The notes beneath the pieces are model-generated. The model was not told the DNA's origin and did not search any database. It saw nothing but the letters and a program-made list of their open reading frames with translations. A DNA stretch of 64,000 nt, from NCBI GenBank assembly GCA_033026295.1, contig CM065189.1, positions 13,645,203 through 13,709,202 on the forward strand, read 5' to 3'. Shown here piece after piece: positions 1-11,345 of this stretch. The position numbers and the translations under genes are program-made. Origin of the DNA: Channa striata (Eukaryota > Chordata > Actinopteri > Anabantiformes > Channidae). Position 1 is the stretch's first letter, and the number at the start of each line of letters is the position of its first letter.

Positions 1-1428
1 GATTGTGATTCATTGTATTTGTGTTTTCAAAAAACAAAGCTAAAGTTAAATTGAACACTAATCTCTACATATTAATTGAATTAATCCCTATTAAAATAAC
101 ATATACCTAAATTATCACACCGGTTGGGTTCAAAAACTGGTGTGATTCGAAACCTGAGGATTGTGGTATAAATATGTCAATAACCAGAAGTTCCAGTTAG
201 TGGTCAATCAGAATCTTGGCCATTATGCAGACCATTTCACATTTCATCTGCAAAAACTTATTTACTAACTCATGGAGTACAGTTAAAACCAAAAATTGTG
301 AGAAATGTGATGTGTGCTTAAATCTTCAGGCTGTCCTCAGTGAGTCGAAGACGAGGACCAGTGAGGCCACTAAGACATACAGCCCCGACAAATAGGTTAC
401 AAGCCTCGGTGGAGGTAATAGGGGCGGGCTGTGCATAGATACCACTGCATGTGTGCAAAAAGCTCAGTTAGACCTAAATAGAACAGTGTGAGCAAGGAAA
501 ACCACACGCATAGTTCAACCTGTGGAACTTCTACTGGGATCAGCAGTACAGAAACACAAATGTCTGTGAAAAGCTTATACACCCTGTGTTGTGTTTTTAT
601 TGTAACATTTCATAAAGTCAAGGTCTTAATGCTGTCAAAACGCACTGCAAGTGTCCTTTGTCCAGACAATATTTGTTTGCCAACTTTTTTGGTGTCTGTA
701 GACATTTCTACATGACCTTTTGAAATATGTCTTAAATGATAAATTGCTCTCAGGTCAATGATGACTGTTATTAATGACTGGAATGTGTGAAACCTTTGAA
801 CAACCAATGATCAACACGTTTTATAAAATAGATCAGAGGTGCATCTCAGTGACTTTGCTTGGTAAGTGTGTGTGGACAAAGCATGTCACAGTGTTAACGC
901 TTCTGTCAGTGAAAGAACAAGGAAGTGAACAGCATCACTTATTGTTTTCTTTTGTGATATGTAGCACTGCATAAGAATTTTTCTCAGTGGTGTCCTGCCC
1001 AGTTTTTTGCATCTCCCACTGTGATCTGAAATTTTTTACTCTTGAAAATGATTTATGCCTTAGAGAAAAAGTACAGCCTTCTGCATTTCATCAAAAGCCA
1101 AAGTTTACATCAGAAAATACAGATATTACTATTTTGATAACACAACTTAGCATTTTGATTATCTTCCAATGAAACACTTGATGGCACTGACATCTTCACT
1201 GACATAAAACATTTGCATTTGAAAGCTAAACTAAAGATTTTGAGCAAGTTATGGGCTTTTTTATTGCCATCTTCATATGAATTGTTTAGAGAAATGCATT
1301 TACTGTTTAGAAAATATTATGGCTAATTTGAGAAATGAACCAAAGTAACTTAGAAAACTGTAACAAGTTAAAATACTAGCAAAATGGTCAGTCACTCAAA
1401 TGAGATAACTGTTGAGAATGTTTTACAT
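1..1428. other. Downstream flank of sgcz, nothing recognised
   Basis: This is AT-rich sequence beyond the 3' end of the gene. Short open frames on both strands are of chance length and show no recognisable domain. I see no RNA gene or obvious repeat here. Confidence 0.5.
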
Positions 1429-2660
1429 GTACATTTAGTTTTGGCAGACGCTGTTATCCAAAGCCACTTACCAAATGAGGTATAAACAAAAAATCGCAGT
1501 CAAGGAGAAAAACATCAAAGCAAACTGCTATCAAAGAAATGTTTCTGTTTCATGAGATGCAAGCACAAGAAAGAGCAGAAAGTTGTTTTTTTTTTAACTG
1601 CAAAGGAAGATGCGGAAGAGTTCTGTTTTCAGCAGTGTTTCAAATGTTGTGATTGAGGTCGCTGAGCGTGCACAGTTTGGCAGCTCATTCCAGCATTGTG
1701 GGATCACTGAGCTGAAGAGTTTTCCTCGGTGTCTTCTGTGTGGTGCTGGAACAACCAGACGTCTTTCGCCGGCTTGAGTTTAAGTAACCCAGAGCTGTAA
1801 AGTTGACCACTCTGTAGGCAAGAAACAGAACTTTGAACTTTTCCTTGCAGCCACAGGAAGCCAGTGCAGACGTCAGAAGAGCGGAGTGACGTGAGTCCTT
1901 TTTGGCTGGTTAAAAATGAGGCATGCTGCCGCATTTTGGATCATCTGCAGGGGTTTGGTCATGCATGCCGGTAATCCCATCAACAGTGCGTTGCAGTAAT
2001 CTAGACGACATATGATTAATGCCTGCACGATGAGTTGGGTTGTGTATTTAGAGAGGTTGGGTCTGATCATTCTGATGTTGTGGAGGGCAAGTCTACCCGA
2101 CCTAGAGACTGAGTTGATGTGTTCCATGTAGCTCAGTTGGTCATAAAAGATGACCCCCAAATTTCTGGCCGACTTAGCGGGGACAATCACTGCAGATCTA
2201 ATATTGATGCTGATTTTGTGCTGTGTCGAAGGTTTGGCTGGGAAGACTGGAACTTCGGTCTTGGAGATGTTGAGCTGAAGATGTCTCTCTCTTATCCAAG
2301 CAGAGATGCCAGAGAGAAAAGGCAGAGATGCGTGTCGTCCGCATAGCAGTGATAGGAAAAGCCATGTGAATGGATGATAGCGCTCAGGAATGAAGTGTAG
2401 ATGGAAAAAAAGAAGAGGGCCCGAGAACACAGCCCTGTGGTAGACCAGTGGAGAGGTTATGAGATTTAGAATCACACCCCTGCCAGGATACCTTGAAGGT
2501 TTGTCCAGACAAGTAAGACCAAAGCCAGGCTAGAGTTGGTCCAGAGATGCCCAAGTTAGACACTGCAGTCAAGAGGATCTGATGGTTTACAGTGTCAAAG
2601 GGTTCAGAAAGGTCTAGTAGAATTACCTGCAGATTTTGCAACTCGTAGGGATTCCACAAC
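1429..2660 (-). mobile_element. Degenerate L2-like non-LTR retrotransposon (RT and 3' end)
   Basis: This is a 5'-truncated, frameshifted LINE copy read on the minus strand. From high to low coordinates it shows a reverse-transcriptase segment, LDLSEPFDTVNHQILL, then TGLPQGCVLGP. The catalytic YADD box lies at 2334-2345 in a different frame. Next come SAWIRERHLQLNISKTEV, RNLGVIF.DQL and LIICRLDYCNALLMGLP, then IQNAAACLIFNQPKRTHVTPLF. A frame with CWNELP near 1.7 kb marks the end of the ORF. The 3' tail at 1438-1482 (plus strand: TTTTGGCAGACGCTGTTATC, then CAAAGCCACTTACC) matches the tail typical of fish L2-type LINEs and the SINEs that borrow it. At least two frameshifts make it non-functional. 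Clade assignment (L2 rather than Rex or CR1) is an inference. Confidence 0.85.
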
Positions 2661-2739
2661 AGTCAAGACTGCCGTCTCTGCAGAGTGACCAGGCTTGAAG
2701 CCAGACTGGTTGACATTGAGGGCGTTATTCTGGGTTCTT

Positions 2740-2945
2740 GTCTAAGCAGGCTAGTGGCTCAATGGGTAAAGCATCGATTTGGGGCGCACGAGGTGTGTCC
2801 TTGAGTAAGACACTCAGCTCAAGCTCCCTGGTTGTCCACTGCTCCTGCCAGGGGGTGGTTTCTTTTGGAGGATGAAGTTTATTGCAACATGTGTATTTGC
2901 TAAGTGATGACAATAAAAATTCTGTTCTATTCTAATTGTGTTGTT
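2740..2945 (+). repeat. SINE-like dispersed repeat with tRNA-like head
   Basis: The stretch begins GTGGCTCAATGGGTAAAGC (2754-2772), resembling a tRNA A-box promoter. It continues with a phrase common in fish repeats (GTGTCCTTGAGTAAGACACT) and ends with an ACAATAAAAATTCTGTTCTA tail. It directly abuts the LINE copy, which ends about 80 bp upstream. It is degenerate, and no real tRNA fold is expected. Confidence 0.55.
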
Positions 2946-4510
2946 AACGTCTAAAACCAACACACTATTAAAATCAAAATAATATACAGGCAAAAAATGT
3001 GTATCAAACACTTACAGATTTTTTTTTGTTGTTGATCATCAGAGGAGCATTTTCATTTCTCTCGAAAACACAGACACTAGTTATAAATAAACATGATAAT
3101 CAAGAATTTCACAACGTTTAAGACCAGAGAGAATATTTTTAAAAACAATATTTTATTCTGTATTTTATTGGGATTGTTATATACATGGCATAATTTGTGC
3201 TTTTTTATTATCAAGAATAAAACCATAAGGGAACAGATCATAAAACTAAACTTTAAACCAGGATTGAGTTGTTCTTTTTTCAGCTGGGTATACTGAGAGT
3301 TGTACAAAACCAGGAGAGAGAGGGAGGGAAAGACAGAAAACTAAATAGATAGATAGGTAGACTAATAAATACATAGTTTGTCCAGAGACACTTGCAGATG
3401 GTCCACTGAGGGTAGTGTGAATATTCAGACTGTGTGCTTTTACCAACAGCAGCAAAGGCACCTGTGTTTCACTTTGTTTAAAAAAAGAAGAAAGAACGCC
3501 TCAGGGCCTTATTCCAGCTGAGTCCATAAACATACAACAAAATCCATCCATAATGTCTTCCAAGGGGATTTCTGCCACACAAATTTGCTGATTTTCTATG
3601 ATTTCCAGCCATTTCAAAGGTTGAGCACTAGGTTAGCCAGCTCGAGGCCATCTGCAATAATCCTCCCATTTGAGACTGATTGAATATATAAATGATAAGA
3701 ATAATAACCCCCAAATCCAATTTTGGACCATCTTGACTTTTCTTGCTTAGGTTGCAGAATTCAAATGGGCCATAGTGTGAGGGCAGAAGGGTATTTGAGG
3801 TTGCCATGGCCAAATGAGATTGAGGAAATAACATAAACAAAGAAAGGAAAGAAAAAAGCAGTGAGGTGTCATTTTGTGAGTGATAGTTAAGAGACACAAC
3901 AAGGTAAAAAAAAGTGTGAAATTTACTTCCTGTGAAGAACAGTGAGGAGGCGGAGCGTGGAGCAATGACAGATAGACAAAAGATGTACTGCAGTAAGGAC
4001 AGGTAGAGGAAGGAACAAAAAGGAGAATGATGGCAAAGAGCAGAAATGTCTGTCAATGACACATGAAAAATGGACATGACTGAGAAGGAAAAGCAAGGGC
4101 TTGGCAAGAAAAAGGTCAACCAAGAAGACAACAGGATAAAGGTGTGTGACACTCCGTAAGACCAACGAGGTCTGGCCTTTGGCCTAGGTCTGCCCTTTCC
4201 TGAATGGCAGTTTGGGCATTAAAATGTTCGGTCTCCTGAAGCATCTGCCTAAGCCCGAATTTAATTGAAGAATTAATACTTCACTTTACTTTTTTACGAT
4301 TCCTTTTGTTTTCGTACGTGACAAAAGTACTCTATGCCCAGACAATATGACTGCGGAGACGGAAACTAAAAGACGGGGGAAGAGGTGCAACAACTTTTAA
4401 CCTCGTAGATTTGTGATGGTTAGTGTGGAGAAGGAGCTAGGACAATGTTTGCTGAAAGAAAGAGTGACACGACTTTTACCTGTCCAGTCCTGCAGGTGCA
4501 AAGGGGATAA
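2946..4510. other. Downstream intergenic stretch, nothing recognised
   Basis: This is AT-rich sequence with a short GATA-like run near 3345-3360 and a purine-rich plus strand near 3830-4130. That bias makes the minus-strand frames there Leu/Phe/Ser-rich and low in complexity. No gene is supported. Confidence 0.45.
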
Positions 4511-4685
4511 AGTGGTTCAGGAGATAAAGTGGTTGTCCAACAATTACAGAGTCAGTGGTTTGATCCCCAGCTCCTTCTGTGAGATGTCGAAGCGTTCTTT
4601 CACAAGACACTGAATCGCCATTGGTATGTGAGTGTGTGTGTGAATGGTGTAATATGAAGCTGGCGTAAGCAGCTAGCAAATGCAA
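4511..4685 (+). repeat. Teleost dispersed repeat, forward orientation
   Basis: The stretch reads GTGGTT, then GTCAGTGGTTTGATCCCCAG, then ATGTCGAAGCGTTCTTTCAC, AAGACACTGAA and GTGTGTGTGTGAATGG. This succession is typical of a high-copy percomorph repeat with a tRNA B-box-like GGTTTGATCCC. It appears to be the reverse-complement relative of the copies at 35.25 and 37.56 kb. Confidence 0.65.
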
Positions 4686-4824
4686 GGTTGAAGCACAATT
4701 ATTTGCATCAGATATTTTATGAGTGGGCTGTCAGGGGCAGATTAATAAGGAAGGGTCGAACTTCCGTGATGGGTTTGAAATACTATAGGTGGAGGAGGGG
4801 GAAGGCCTTTCTGGTATAGATTGG

Positions 4825-5444
4825 TCCATTAGCTAGCCTTAGCTTTCCACTAGACTAAACCATTACCTAAACTGTTAGCCAGCTAAGGTTAACCCAGAGT
4901 CCACGTCCATGTCCCTGCTCACACATCTGCAGTCCATCGCCATATCTGTTTATTCTAGTAAAAGCAAGAGAGTTCAGAGTGCTCTTATCGCAGCTGTAAT
5001 CCTTGTGACTTTCAGAAACAGTCATGGCAGCAATTCAACAATGGCAAAGACAGCCAGAGAGGGCCCTGGAGTGTGACTGTCCATCCCACCAGCTAACTTG
5101 TTGGCTTTAGCCTCTAAATCCTCCATTAGCTTGACTAGCATAAGCTACTGACCCATCGATACTAATTTGGTCTGTGAGCAATAGCTTCTAACCAAGCCCC
5201 AGCTCAGGTTGATTCAGTCCTTTAGCTGGCATTAGCTTCACACCGAACGACAGTCAGTGTAGATTTGGCCTGTTAGCAAGCATTAGCTCAACTGGTCACC
5301 ATGCTACAGTCTGTGTTCTTTCAGTCAGTTAGCTGGCGTTAACCTCCCACCAAGCCATAATCCGCACTGATTCAGTCTGTTGGCTAGCGTTTGCTTCAAA
5401 CTCTAATCGTCCATATGTCCCAGATGTTTTTCCACCGCCCACTT
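4825..5444 (-). repeat. Degenerate tandem TTAGC repeat in sgcz 3' UTR/flank
   Basis: Units starting with TTAGC or a close variant recur at 5175, 5222, 5273, 5329 and 5380 (plus strand), spaced 47-56 bp. Each is followed by (T/C)GGC(A/G)TTAGCTTC-like sequence and ends near CAGTCTG. Related TTAGCTAGCCTTAGC pieces occur back to about 4829. The array ends just beyond the stop codon, so the transcript would carry it in the 3' UTR if polyadenylation is at or below 4949. Confidence 0.6.
4949..4954 (-). promoter_or_regulatory. Possible polyadenylation signal for sgcz
   Basis: The plus strand reads TTTATT, which is AATAAA on the transcribed strand, about 490 nt after the sgcz stop codon. It is the first canonical hexamer I noticed downstream of the stop, so a 3' UTR of roughly 0.5 kb is possible. 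In an AT-rich region such a hexamer is common by chance, so this is only a candidate. Confidence 0.3.
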
Positions 5445-5651
5445 TCAGCTCCAGAGACAAAAGTTGCTGGTGGTTTGGCAGGTCGAGCCTTTCTCAGCCG
5501 GGGACAGGTAGAGCTTGCCGTTAGCGCAGGCACACAGCTCATACACAGTCTGTTTGGTGTAGGTGGTACCCGGAGGTGCCCCCTCCAGGGGGTCCACAGC
5601 ACTGCCCAGGGGAATGTTGCCCAGTCTGATGGTGTTGGCATCTAGAAAGAT
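5445..5651 (-). CDS. sgcz: Zeta-sarcoglycan terminal coding exon with stop codon
   Basis: This is the last coding exon: acceptor ATATTCACAG, then 68 codons and a TGA stop at 5445-5447. It opens IFLDANTIRLGNIPLGS, passes through a variable Pro/Gly/Thr linker (exon residues about 18-33), and ends with QTVYELCACANGKLYLS followed by a Gly-Ser-Thr-Cys segment and a C-terminal CLWS. Four cysteines (exon residues 40, 42, 58 and 65) form the extracellular cysteine cluster shared by gamma-, delta- and zeta-sarcoglycan, which is needed for complex assembly. The LGN.P.GS segment, VYELC rather than (V/I)FEIC, and the Leu-Trp-Ser end after the last Cys all point to zeta. The acceptor joins in phase 0 to exon 20575-20698. 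Open frames on the opposite strand over this exon are shadows. Confidence 0.95.
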   Translation of the reverse strand: MFLDANTIRLGNIPLGSAVDPLEGAPPGTTYTKQTVYELCACANGKLYLSPAEKGSTCQTTSNFCLWS

Positions 5652-6900
5652 CTGTGAATATAAAGGACACATGTTTTTAAAATTCTCTGAATGTAGTGCA
5701 ATAGATGGAGGTCAAAGGAAAAATAATAAAACATCAAATTCTACATAAAACACAAAAACTGCTACTAAGAAGTTGATGTCACACAGCACTTAAAAGAATA
5801 CACAAAAATATATAAAAACTGGAAGAGAGGGCGACATTGCCGTAGGGGATGACTACACTCTGTGGTCGACTTATGTTGTCATCAAGAAGCTGTACAGAAA
5901 CAGAAGGGGGATTTCTATTTAGAATTGTTCTCGTTTGGTGAAGAGACAGAGACGGAGTGGGAGTGGGCGAGGGAGAGGACAGACACAGGAAGAAAAATAC
6001 ACACTAAGTCAAATCATATTTTCCTTCAGTTGGGTAAAAAATCTGTTAAAGTGTTTAAAAGTGGTTTCAATATTTTGGATAAACAGCTATAATTTAAACC
6101 TAAAGCAAGACAATGTCAATGTCCTAAAGAGAATCAAGCAGCGTTCGTAGTGTTTTTTCTTCAGTTTCTCTGCACAGACGAGTGCTCAGTCAATTCTGCA
6201 GGAATGGTTTTAATATATGACTGCAGTTTTTCCTGACTCTACTTCAACATATGGAAGAAAACCTGAGGTTTTAAAATTTAAAGGTTTTCTGAAATGATTT
6301 CCAATGCAACTAAACATTCAAGAGACTTGGAGGATCTTCAGTTTGGGCTAGAGGGCAGGTGAAGGGGGTTTGGATTTAATGCCGGCCAGTGGATCTGACG
6401 GATCATGTGTACCGTCATCTTAATCTTAAATTATGCAGAGAAAACACCTATAATGCATGAAGTTTACTTATTGGAGGCATTAACTTAATGCTGCGTATGC
6501 AAGGAAATATATAGAAAAACAATATGTAGGGAGTTGTTTGCATTTAGGCAGAAGTTTACGTTGCAGTATAGTTAAGACATGCCACAGGTCAGGCATTTTA
6601 AATTAGCTTATGATATGAATTACAATGTTTTGAGGAGTTCAGTTTGTTATTTGGTAAACCCACACATGTTACAGGACGGTTTTTTTAATGTCACAATAAG
6701 AAAACTGACGAAAATGCCCTTTAATTTGACCTGGCACCTGCTGCTTTTAAAGCTACGCAGTCATGTGGGATGCAAACACACGAGGGGGGTCAAAGTTAAA
6801 CTCACAGGTCTAATAACTTCACTGCAATAACAAACATTAACACTATCAAGAAAATGAATTAGCCTATGTTCACTGTGGAACCATATCAAATCACAAACTT

Positions 6901-7000
6901 TATTATCACAAGATAGGAAAACAAAGGTGTTTTCCTGAGATAACGAGATAATCATCCAGTAGATAATGACTTCAGCCATGGCCGTTCTCGACTTAGATGT
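6901..7000 (-). repeat. MITE-like repeat copy (GATGATTATCTCGTTATC family)
   Basis: On the minus strand, 6957-6929 reads GGATGATTATCTCGTTATCT followed by CAGGAAAAC. This closely resembles the arm at 45775-45800 (GGATGATTATCTGATTATTT then TTGGAAAAC). Both copies have a CCATGGCC(G/A)T motif nearby (about 6977 here, about 46457 there). This suggests one dispersed family of non-autonomous DNA elements. Confidence 0.45.
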
Positions 7001-7365
7001 CGAATTGGAGCAGCACTTTTTGACAATCAGCATGATTGAGCAGCACAAAGGATCCCACCAGAGTGATCAGGCGACGTGCAACCCTTAATAGCATACGAAG
7101 CAGGAACTGTTCTGGCTTGGGATCCCTGTGGGTATAGGGTGCTAGTGTGTATGTGGTAGGATACAGATTGCTGTTCCACAGAATGACTCTGCAGGGAGTT
7201 AAAATTTGGGTATAGGACAAAGAGAAGGAAAAGAGAAGACAGCAGCATAAAGGCATGACAAGAAGCAGGTTCGGAAGCTTTGCACAATGAGCATGAACGT
7301 GTGGACAAAGAAAGTGACTGTCTTGTTCTTCCAAGACTCACATTTCTCATTTTGTCCTACTGGCT

Positions 7366-7377
7366 CCCCCCCCCCCC
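7366..7377 (+). repeat. Poly-C run (12 nt)
   Basis: An uninterrupted run of C on the plus strand within the last sgcz intron. Confidence 0.9.
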
Positions 7378-7639
7378 ATTTTCATCCCTGGCATTGGCAC
7401 ACTGACTTCCTCCTGACCCAGATCTAGCATCCATTTAGCCCATCCGTCCATCTTCAGAGTGATACAAACTTGAGTTTGAAATGGGATTCTGTTGACCGTG
7501 TTGCTTCTTTATTTATTTACTCTTCAATCTTCCATGTTCAAAGAATCAGAGCTCTCCTGCCTTTTCCTCTCTTTTGCACACCCAAGGCTGGACGATAATC
7601 TCAGCAGACATCTGTATCCTCATTATTCACATTCGTCAT

Positions 7640-7865
7640 TTTAAAAATGAGGAGAGGCGAAGGAAAAATATGTGAGGAAAACAGCTGAGTGCAAAAAGAT
7701 GGAGGAAAAAGAAGGGGGGGGGGGTGCATGAGAGAGAGAGAGAAGGAAGGATGACAGAGATAAAATGTGAAATTAGAAGTGGTTGGAAGAAGATGGGGCA
7801 CATAAAGAGAGGGAGAGAAAGGCAGATAAGATGAATAGAAGAAAAAAATCGAGAAGAGAGGAATG
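7640..7865 (+). repeat. Polypurine tract with poly-G run
   Basis: The plus strand is dominated by GA-rich sequence, with an 11-nt G run at 7714-7724 and a (GA)n run just after. Minus-strand open frames here are Ser/Phe/Leu/Pro-rich translations of this bias, not genes. Confidence 0.8.
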
Positions 7866-8899
7866 AGGGATTCAGATACCTCACCAGTGAGGAACCAATT
7901 TGTATAACTAATGATTCCACATTGGCTGACAGGGCATATCTCTATCGGTATAAATAACATCCACACATTCAGCAGCGACACACACACTCTCTGCGTGATG
8001 GAGCAGAGCAGAGGTGCTGTTCATGTTGCCTTTAAGTATCCATGTAGCTAAAGGCAGTACATCTATTAGCCATTAACCCGGAGATACATAGACAGATAAG
8101 GAGAGCTGGTAACCTTAAAGACGGCGTCATCTCGAATGGCCCAGAGGCCTATTCACGGTGACCCAAACCATTTTTACAAGGTCTTGTGTGTTATTACCCG
8201 CCACGGGGTGTTAAGTGCTCAAATAGTCAGTTTGTCCAAAATTAGGTAAATATAAAACTTTAAAAATGACTGTTCTTTTCCTTTGATTTAAAAAGTCAAA
8301 CATTTTAGGCTCTACTTCATACTGTACAATGATCCTCATAAAGAAGAAGACCCAAAAGATGTTAAATCCAAATAAATCTCATAAACCGTCTAGATACAAA
8401 CAGCCTTCTTATGTATATAAAGTGCAGTATCTACTATCATAATAGTCCTGCCCCTTTGAAGATAGTGTAACAGCCATCTCATTAGCCTGCCGTGCCCATT
8501 GGTTTTAATGAGACATAGTAACAGTGGCAACAAGACACTTTAGGATCTAATGAAAAATGAATATGTGCACTTTTCTCCCCATATGCCGGGAAAGAAAAAT
8601 ACTATGCTACATCTCTAAATGTCAAGGTGCCTTTAACAGGTCCCTGGTGCATGCCTGTCATCTTCCCTTTGGCTTCCCCATAAAAGCTGGCAGGGCTCAA
8701 TTATAGCCCACAGAGGCAGGAATGCAGTCATGGCTGGTAACATAAGCCAAATCAAATTCCAACAGCCTTCTTGCAACAGAAACAAAAATCTAAAATGAAC
8801 TTGAGCATGACAATGGGAAAGAAGGATGAGGAGAGCTGGTGCATGCATGTTTGTGTGGGAAAATGCCAATGAAATTACAGGCTTCTCTTCCATAACATT

Positions 8900-9255
8900 A
8901 GAAACATCACAGTGATAAACTGAGGGGAGGGGAGAGCAGAATAAATAGAGTAAAGACGGAGGAAGAAAAGGCATGGCTGGACAGACTGCGACAAACAAGA
9001 GGGGAGGGAGTGAATGCTGATTATGAGATTGGACAGAAGAGACAGCAATTAGTAGTTAGTGATGACGGCTTACAAGAGGAGATGGACTGAGGATCGATAG
9101 GAAGGAGGTGAGAGGTGAGAGGGAGGCAGATGGAAAAGATGAGGGAGAAATGGATGGTTCTAGGCAGTAACGACGAGGAGAGGCAGTGGGTGAACAGATG
9201 GACAGATGGATGGATGGAAAATGGGAAAGGAAGCGGAGGAAGGGGAGTGAAAGTC
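8900..9255 (+). repeat. Polypurine / GATG-rich tract
   Basis: This is GA- and GGAT-rich sequence with short tandem GATGGACAGATGGATGGATG-like units around 9195-9220. Low-complexity minus-strand frames over it are artefacts of composition. Confidence 0.7.
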
Positions 9256-9792
9256 ATTTGTTACAGCTTAAGGTCGGATAAGTGCTGACATTTCTCCCAA
9301 ATGAAAGTGTCTGTAAGTATTAGGTCGGCGTGTTGTGAGCAGTATGTGCAGGTTTGTACATGTGAATGTGTGTGTTTAAGAGAAACAGTGTGACTGAAGA
9401 CACGTGCGTATGGACTGGTACGGTTGTGAGGCATCTGTATAAATATTCAGTCAATCACAGATTAAATCCATAACTACAGAGAACTGCAGAGCAATATTGG
9501 ATATCAGGTTTGGATAACACTACTTTTTTAGTGTAACACTTTTAGATGATTTAAGAAAAATAGCCACATTCTCGGCCTCACAGGATAACGTTTTCTGAGA
9601 CGGTCTATGGAAGCGTTTTGAAAAACCAAGGTCAGTTTCACAGAAAATATAGTCTTACATTTTTCCTGGTGATGATTTTTTATTTGACAGATATGTACAT
9701 CTACCTCTAGGTTTGATCCATTGTATCTGCCTGTGTACAATTAAAATGATACAAGGACGGTGAAACTATATTAGGAACGCATCCCCACCTAC

Positions 9793-10308
9793 ATGGAAGC
9801 AAAAAAGAAGGAAGACAGACATCTGAGGCCAGCGCTCAAGACCTGTGGTTTCATGATGGTCCCTAAACAAGAGGCTGCTCTTATCCACCACAAGGACAAT
9901 GGACAGAGCAGAGAAAGGAAAAACACCTCATACCAGTTTACGTCCAACCCACTCGTCCCACTGAAAGACCAAATGCCAAAACACAACAGAGTGTATGCAG
10001 TGCAGTGTGAAGAGTGTTCGGAGTGTGAGGGCAACACCTCTGGACCAGAATCAGCAGTTTACGTACACCTGAAGGACAGAAAACCCTTCTCTGAGGACAA
10101 GAATGCACATATTTTGGAAAGAGAAGAGACATATTAAAAGAGAGGACTACATGAAGCCATGTGTGTTCGTATGGAGAGTCCTTCTCTTCACAGAGGAGCA
10201 GGTCTCAGGCACAATCAGTCTCACATTTTCCATGCTGCCCTTTCATTCGTCCCCAGGAAGATTAAGACCACTTCACCCATCCATCAGGGAGGCCACACTT
10301 AATGATCA
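9793..10308 (+). pseudogene. Broken GIY-YIG retroelement ORF 3' end (Penelope-like, inferred)
   Basis: The plus strand carries an open frame of 114 codons (9793-10134) ending at a TAA. The same frame continues recognisably past that stop to about 10305. Visible pieces are LRPALKTCGF, then PKHNRVYAVQC at residues 62-72. GPESAVYVHLKDRKPFSED and NAHILEREE follow, and after the stop KRGLHEAMCVRMESPSLHRG, AGLRHN and LSFVPRKIK. This order is what I recall for the C-terminal GIY-YIG endonuclease region of a common fish retroelement. Between YAVQC.EEC and SAVY the segment that should hold the YIG motif and the basic helix is missing, so a catalytic deletion accompanies the nonsense mutation. The upstream reverse transcriptase is absent. 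Assignment to Penelope-like elements is an inference from the GIY-YIG domain. Confidence 0.75.
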
Positions 10309-10892
10309 CATCCTAGGGGGGTGGGGGGTGTTAGGAGTCATGGTCTCTACATTCATATCACTCTGCACCACTGTCACTTCCCCTATTATCCACCTAACAA
10401 GCCTATTCAGGCCAGGTGAGAAACAAAGACCTACCCTGGAGGATATACCCGAGTCCCCTCGCTAACCTTCCATCAAGCCGAGCTGTATGGGAGCACAGAA
10501 AGGTTGAAGCGAAACTCTTCCAACAGTCCACCGAGTACAACGTCTGTATATGTGCACGGGTCCACGCGTGGACCGAACTGCTCTGTCTTTTTATATTGTC
10601 GAGTGGTGTGTGTTTTTTTTTTAGATGCACATATCTGATGTGGTGTAAACGAAACTCTGCTTCCTCCAGCCTAATTTCTCTATTATGCTGTGCCTTCGTG
10701 CACACGCTGATCTCTCACTAAAATCAAGTGAAGTTTGTCCCATGGGAACATTTCTGACCCAGATGATTTCCTGCTGTGTGTTACACGTGTGAAACGCAAC
10801 TCTGACCGAACTCTGAACAATATACAAAATCAGGCAGCAACATATGAAAATTAAGGGGGTCTGTTAAGTAGATCTGAAAACTTTCGGAATAC

Positions 10893-10940
10893 GATAGATA
10901 GATACATAGACAGACAGACAGACAGACAGACAGATAGATA
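10893..10940 (+). repeat. GATA/GACA compound microsatellite
   Basis: Tandem GATA units, then about seven GACA units, then GATA again on the plus strand. Confidence 0.95.
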
Positions 10941-11149
10941 GTGGCGCTTCTGCATAAATGTGTGTGGGAGGCTGGGTATGTGCATACAGAATGACTGCGT
11001 GTATGCCTAAGCCCATCTTTCTCAGACATCAGTTTAACAAGCACGTGGCTCTGATGTCAAGGAGATGGGAAACATGCGGAAAGTGGCAATTATGGAGGGT
11101 CAAAACATTTTTCATGGATGATTTCCTTTGGCACAGCTGAGGATCAGGC

Positions 11150-11345
11150 AAAAGAGAGTGGGAGGCGAATCCGCTTCGAGAGAAGAAGGGAATGCCGCAA
11201 TGAAAAGACAAGCTTCTCCTGGGATGTGAGAAGGAGGGAAGTGGAGGAAAAAGGAAAGCGGCGTGATGGGTGGAGCTCGTGAAGAGGCGCTGGAGTGTAC
11301 TGAGGAGAAGTTCAATTGGAGAAATGTGAGGGAGAGAGGTGAGCA
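11150..11345 (+). repeat. Polypurine tract
   Basis: GA-rich plus strand within the last intron. The 145-codon minus-strand frame overlapping it is Phe/Ser/Leu-rich and has no recognisable domain. Confidence 0.65.

Noticed and set aside
2754..2800. Possible tRNA gene at the A-box-like start of the repeat
   Set aside because: No paired acceptor, anticodon and T arms; it is better explained as a SINE head. The same applies to 38950, 39430 and 63800.
3628..4165. 174-codon minus-strand frame, Phe/Leu/Ser/His-rich
   Set aside because: Low-complexity translation of a purine-rich plus strand; hydrophobic but with no recognisable membrane protein pattern or splice context.
5391..5748. Open frames of 84 and 61 codons on the plus strand, and an alternative 81-codon minus frame, over the last sgcz exon
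   Set aside because: They are shadows of the sarcoglycan frame, which carries the conserved cysteine-rich C-terminus and a proper acceptor.
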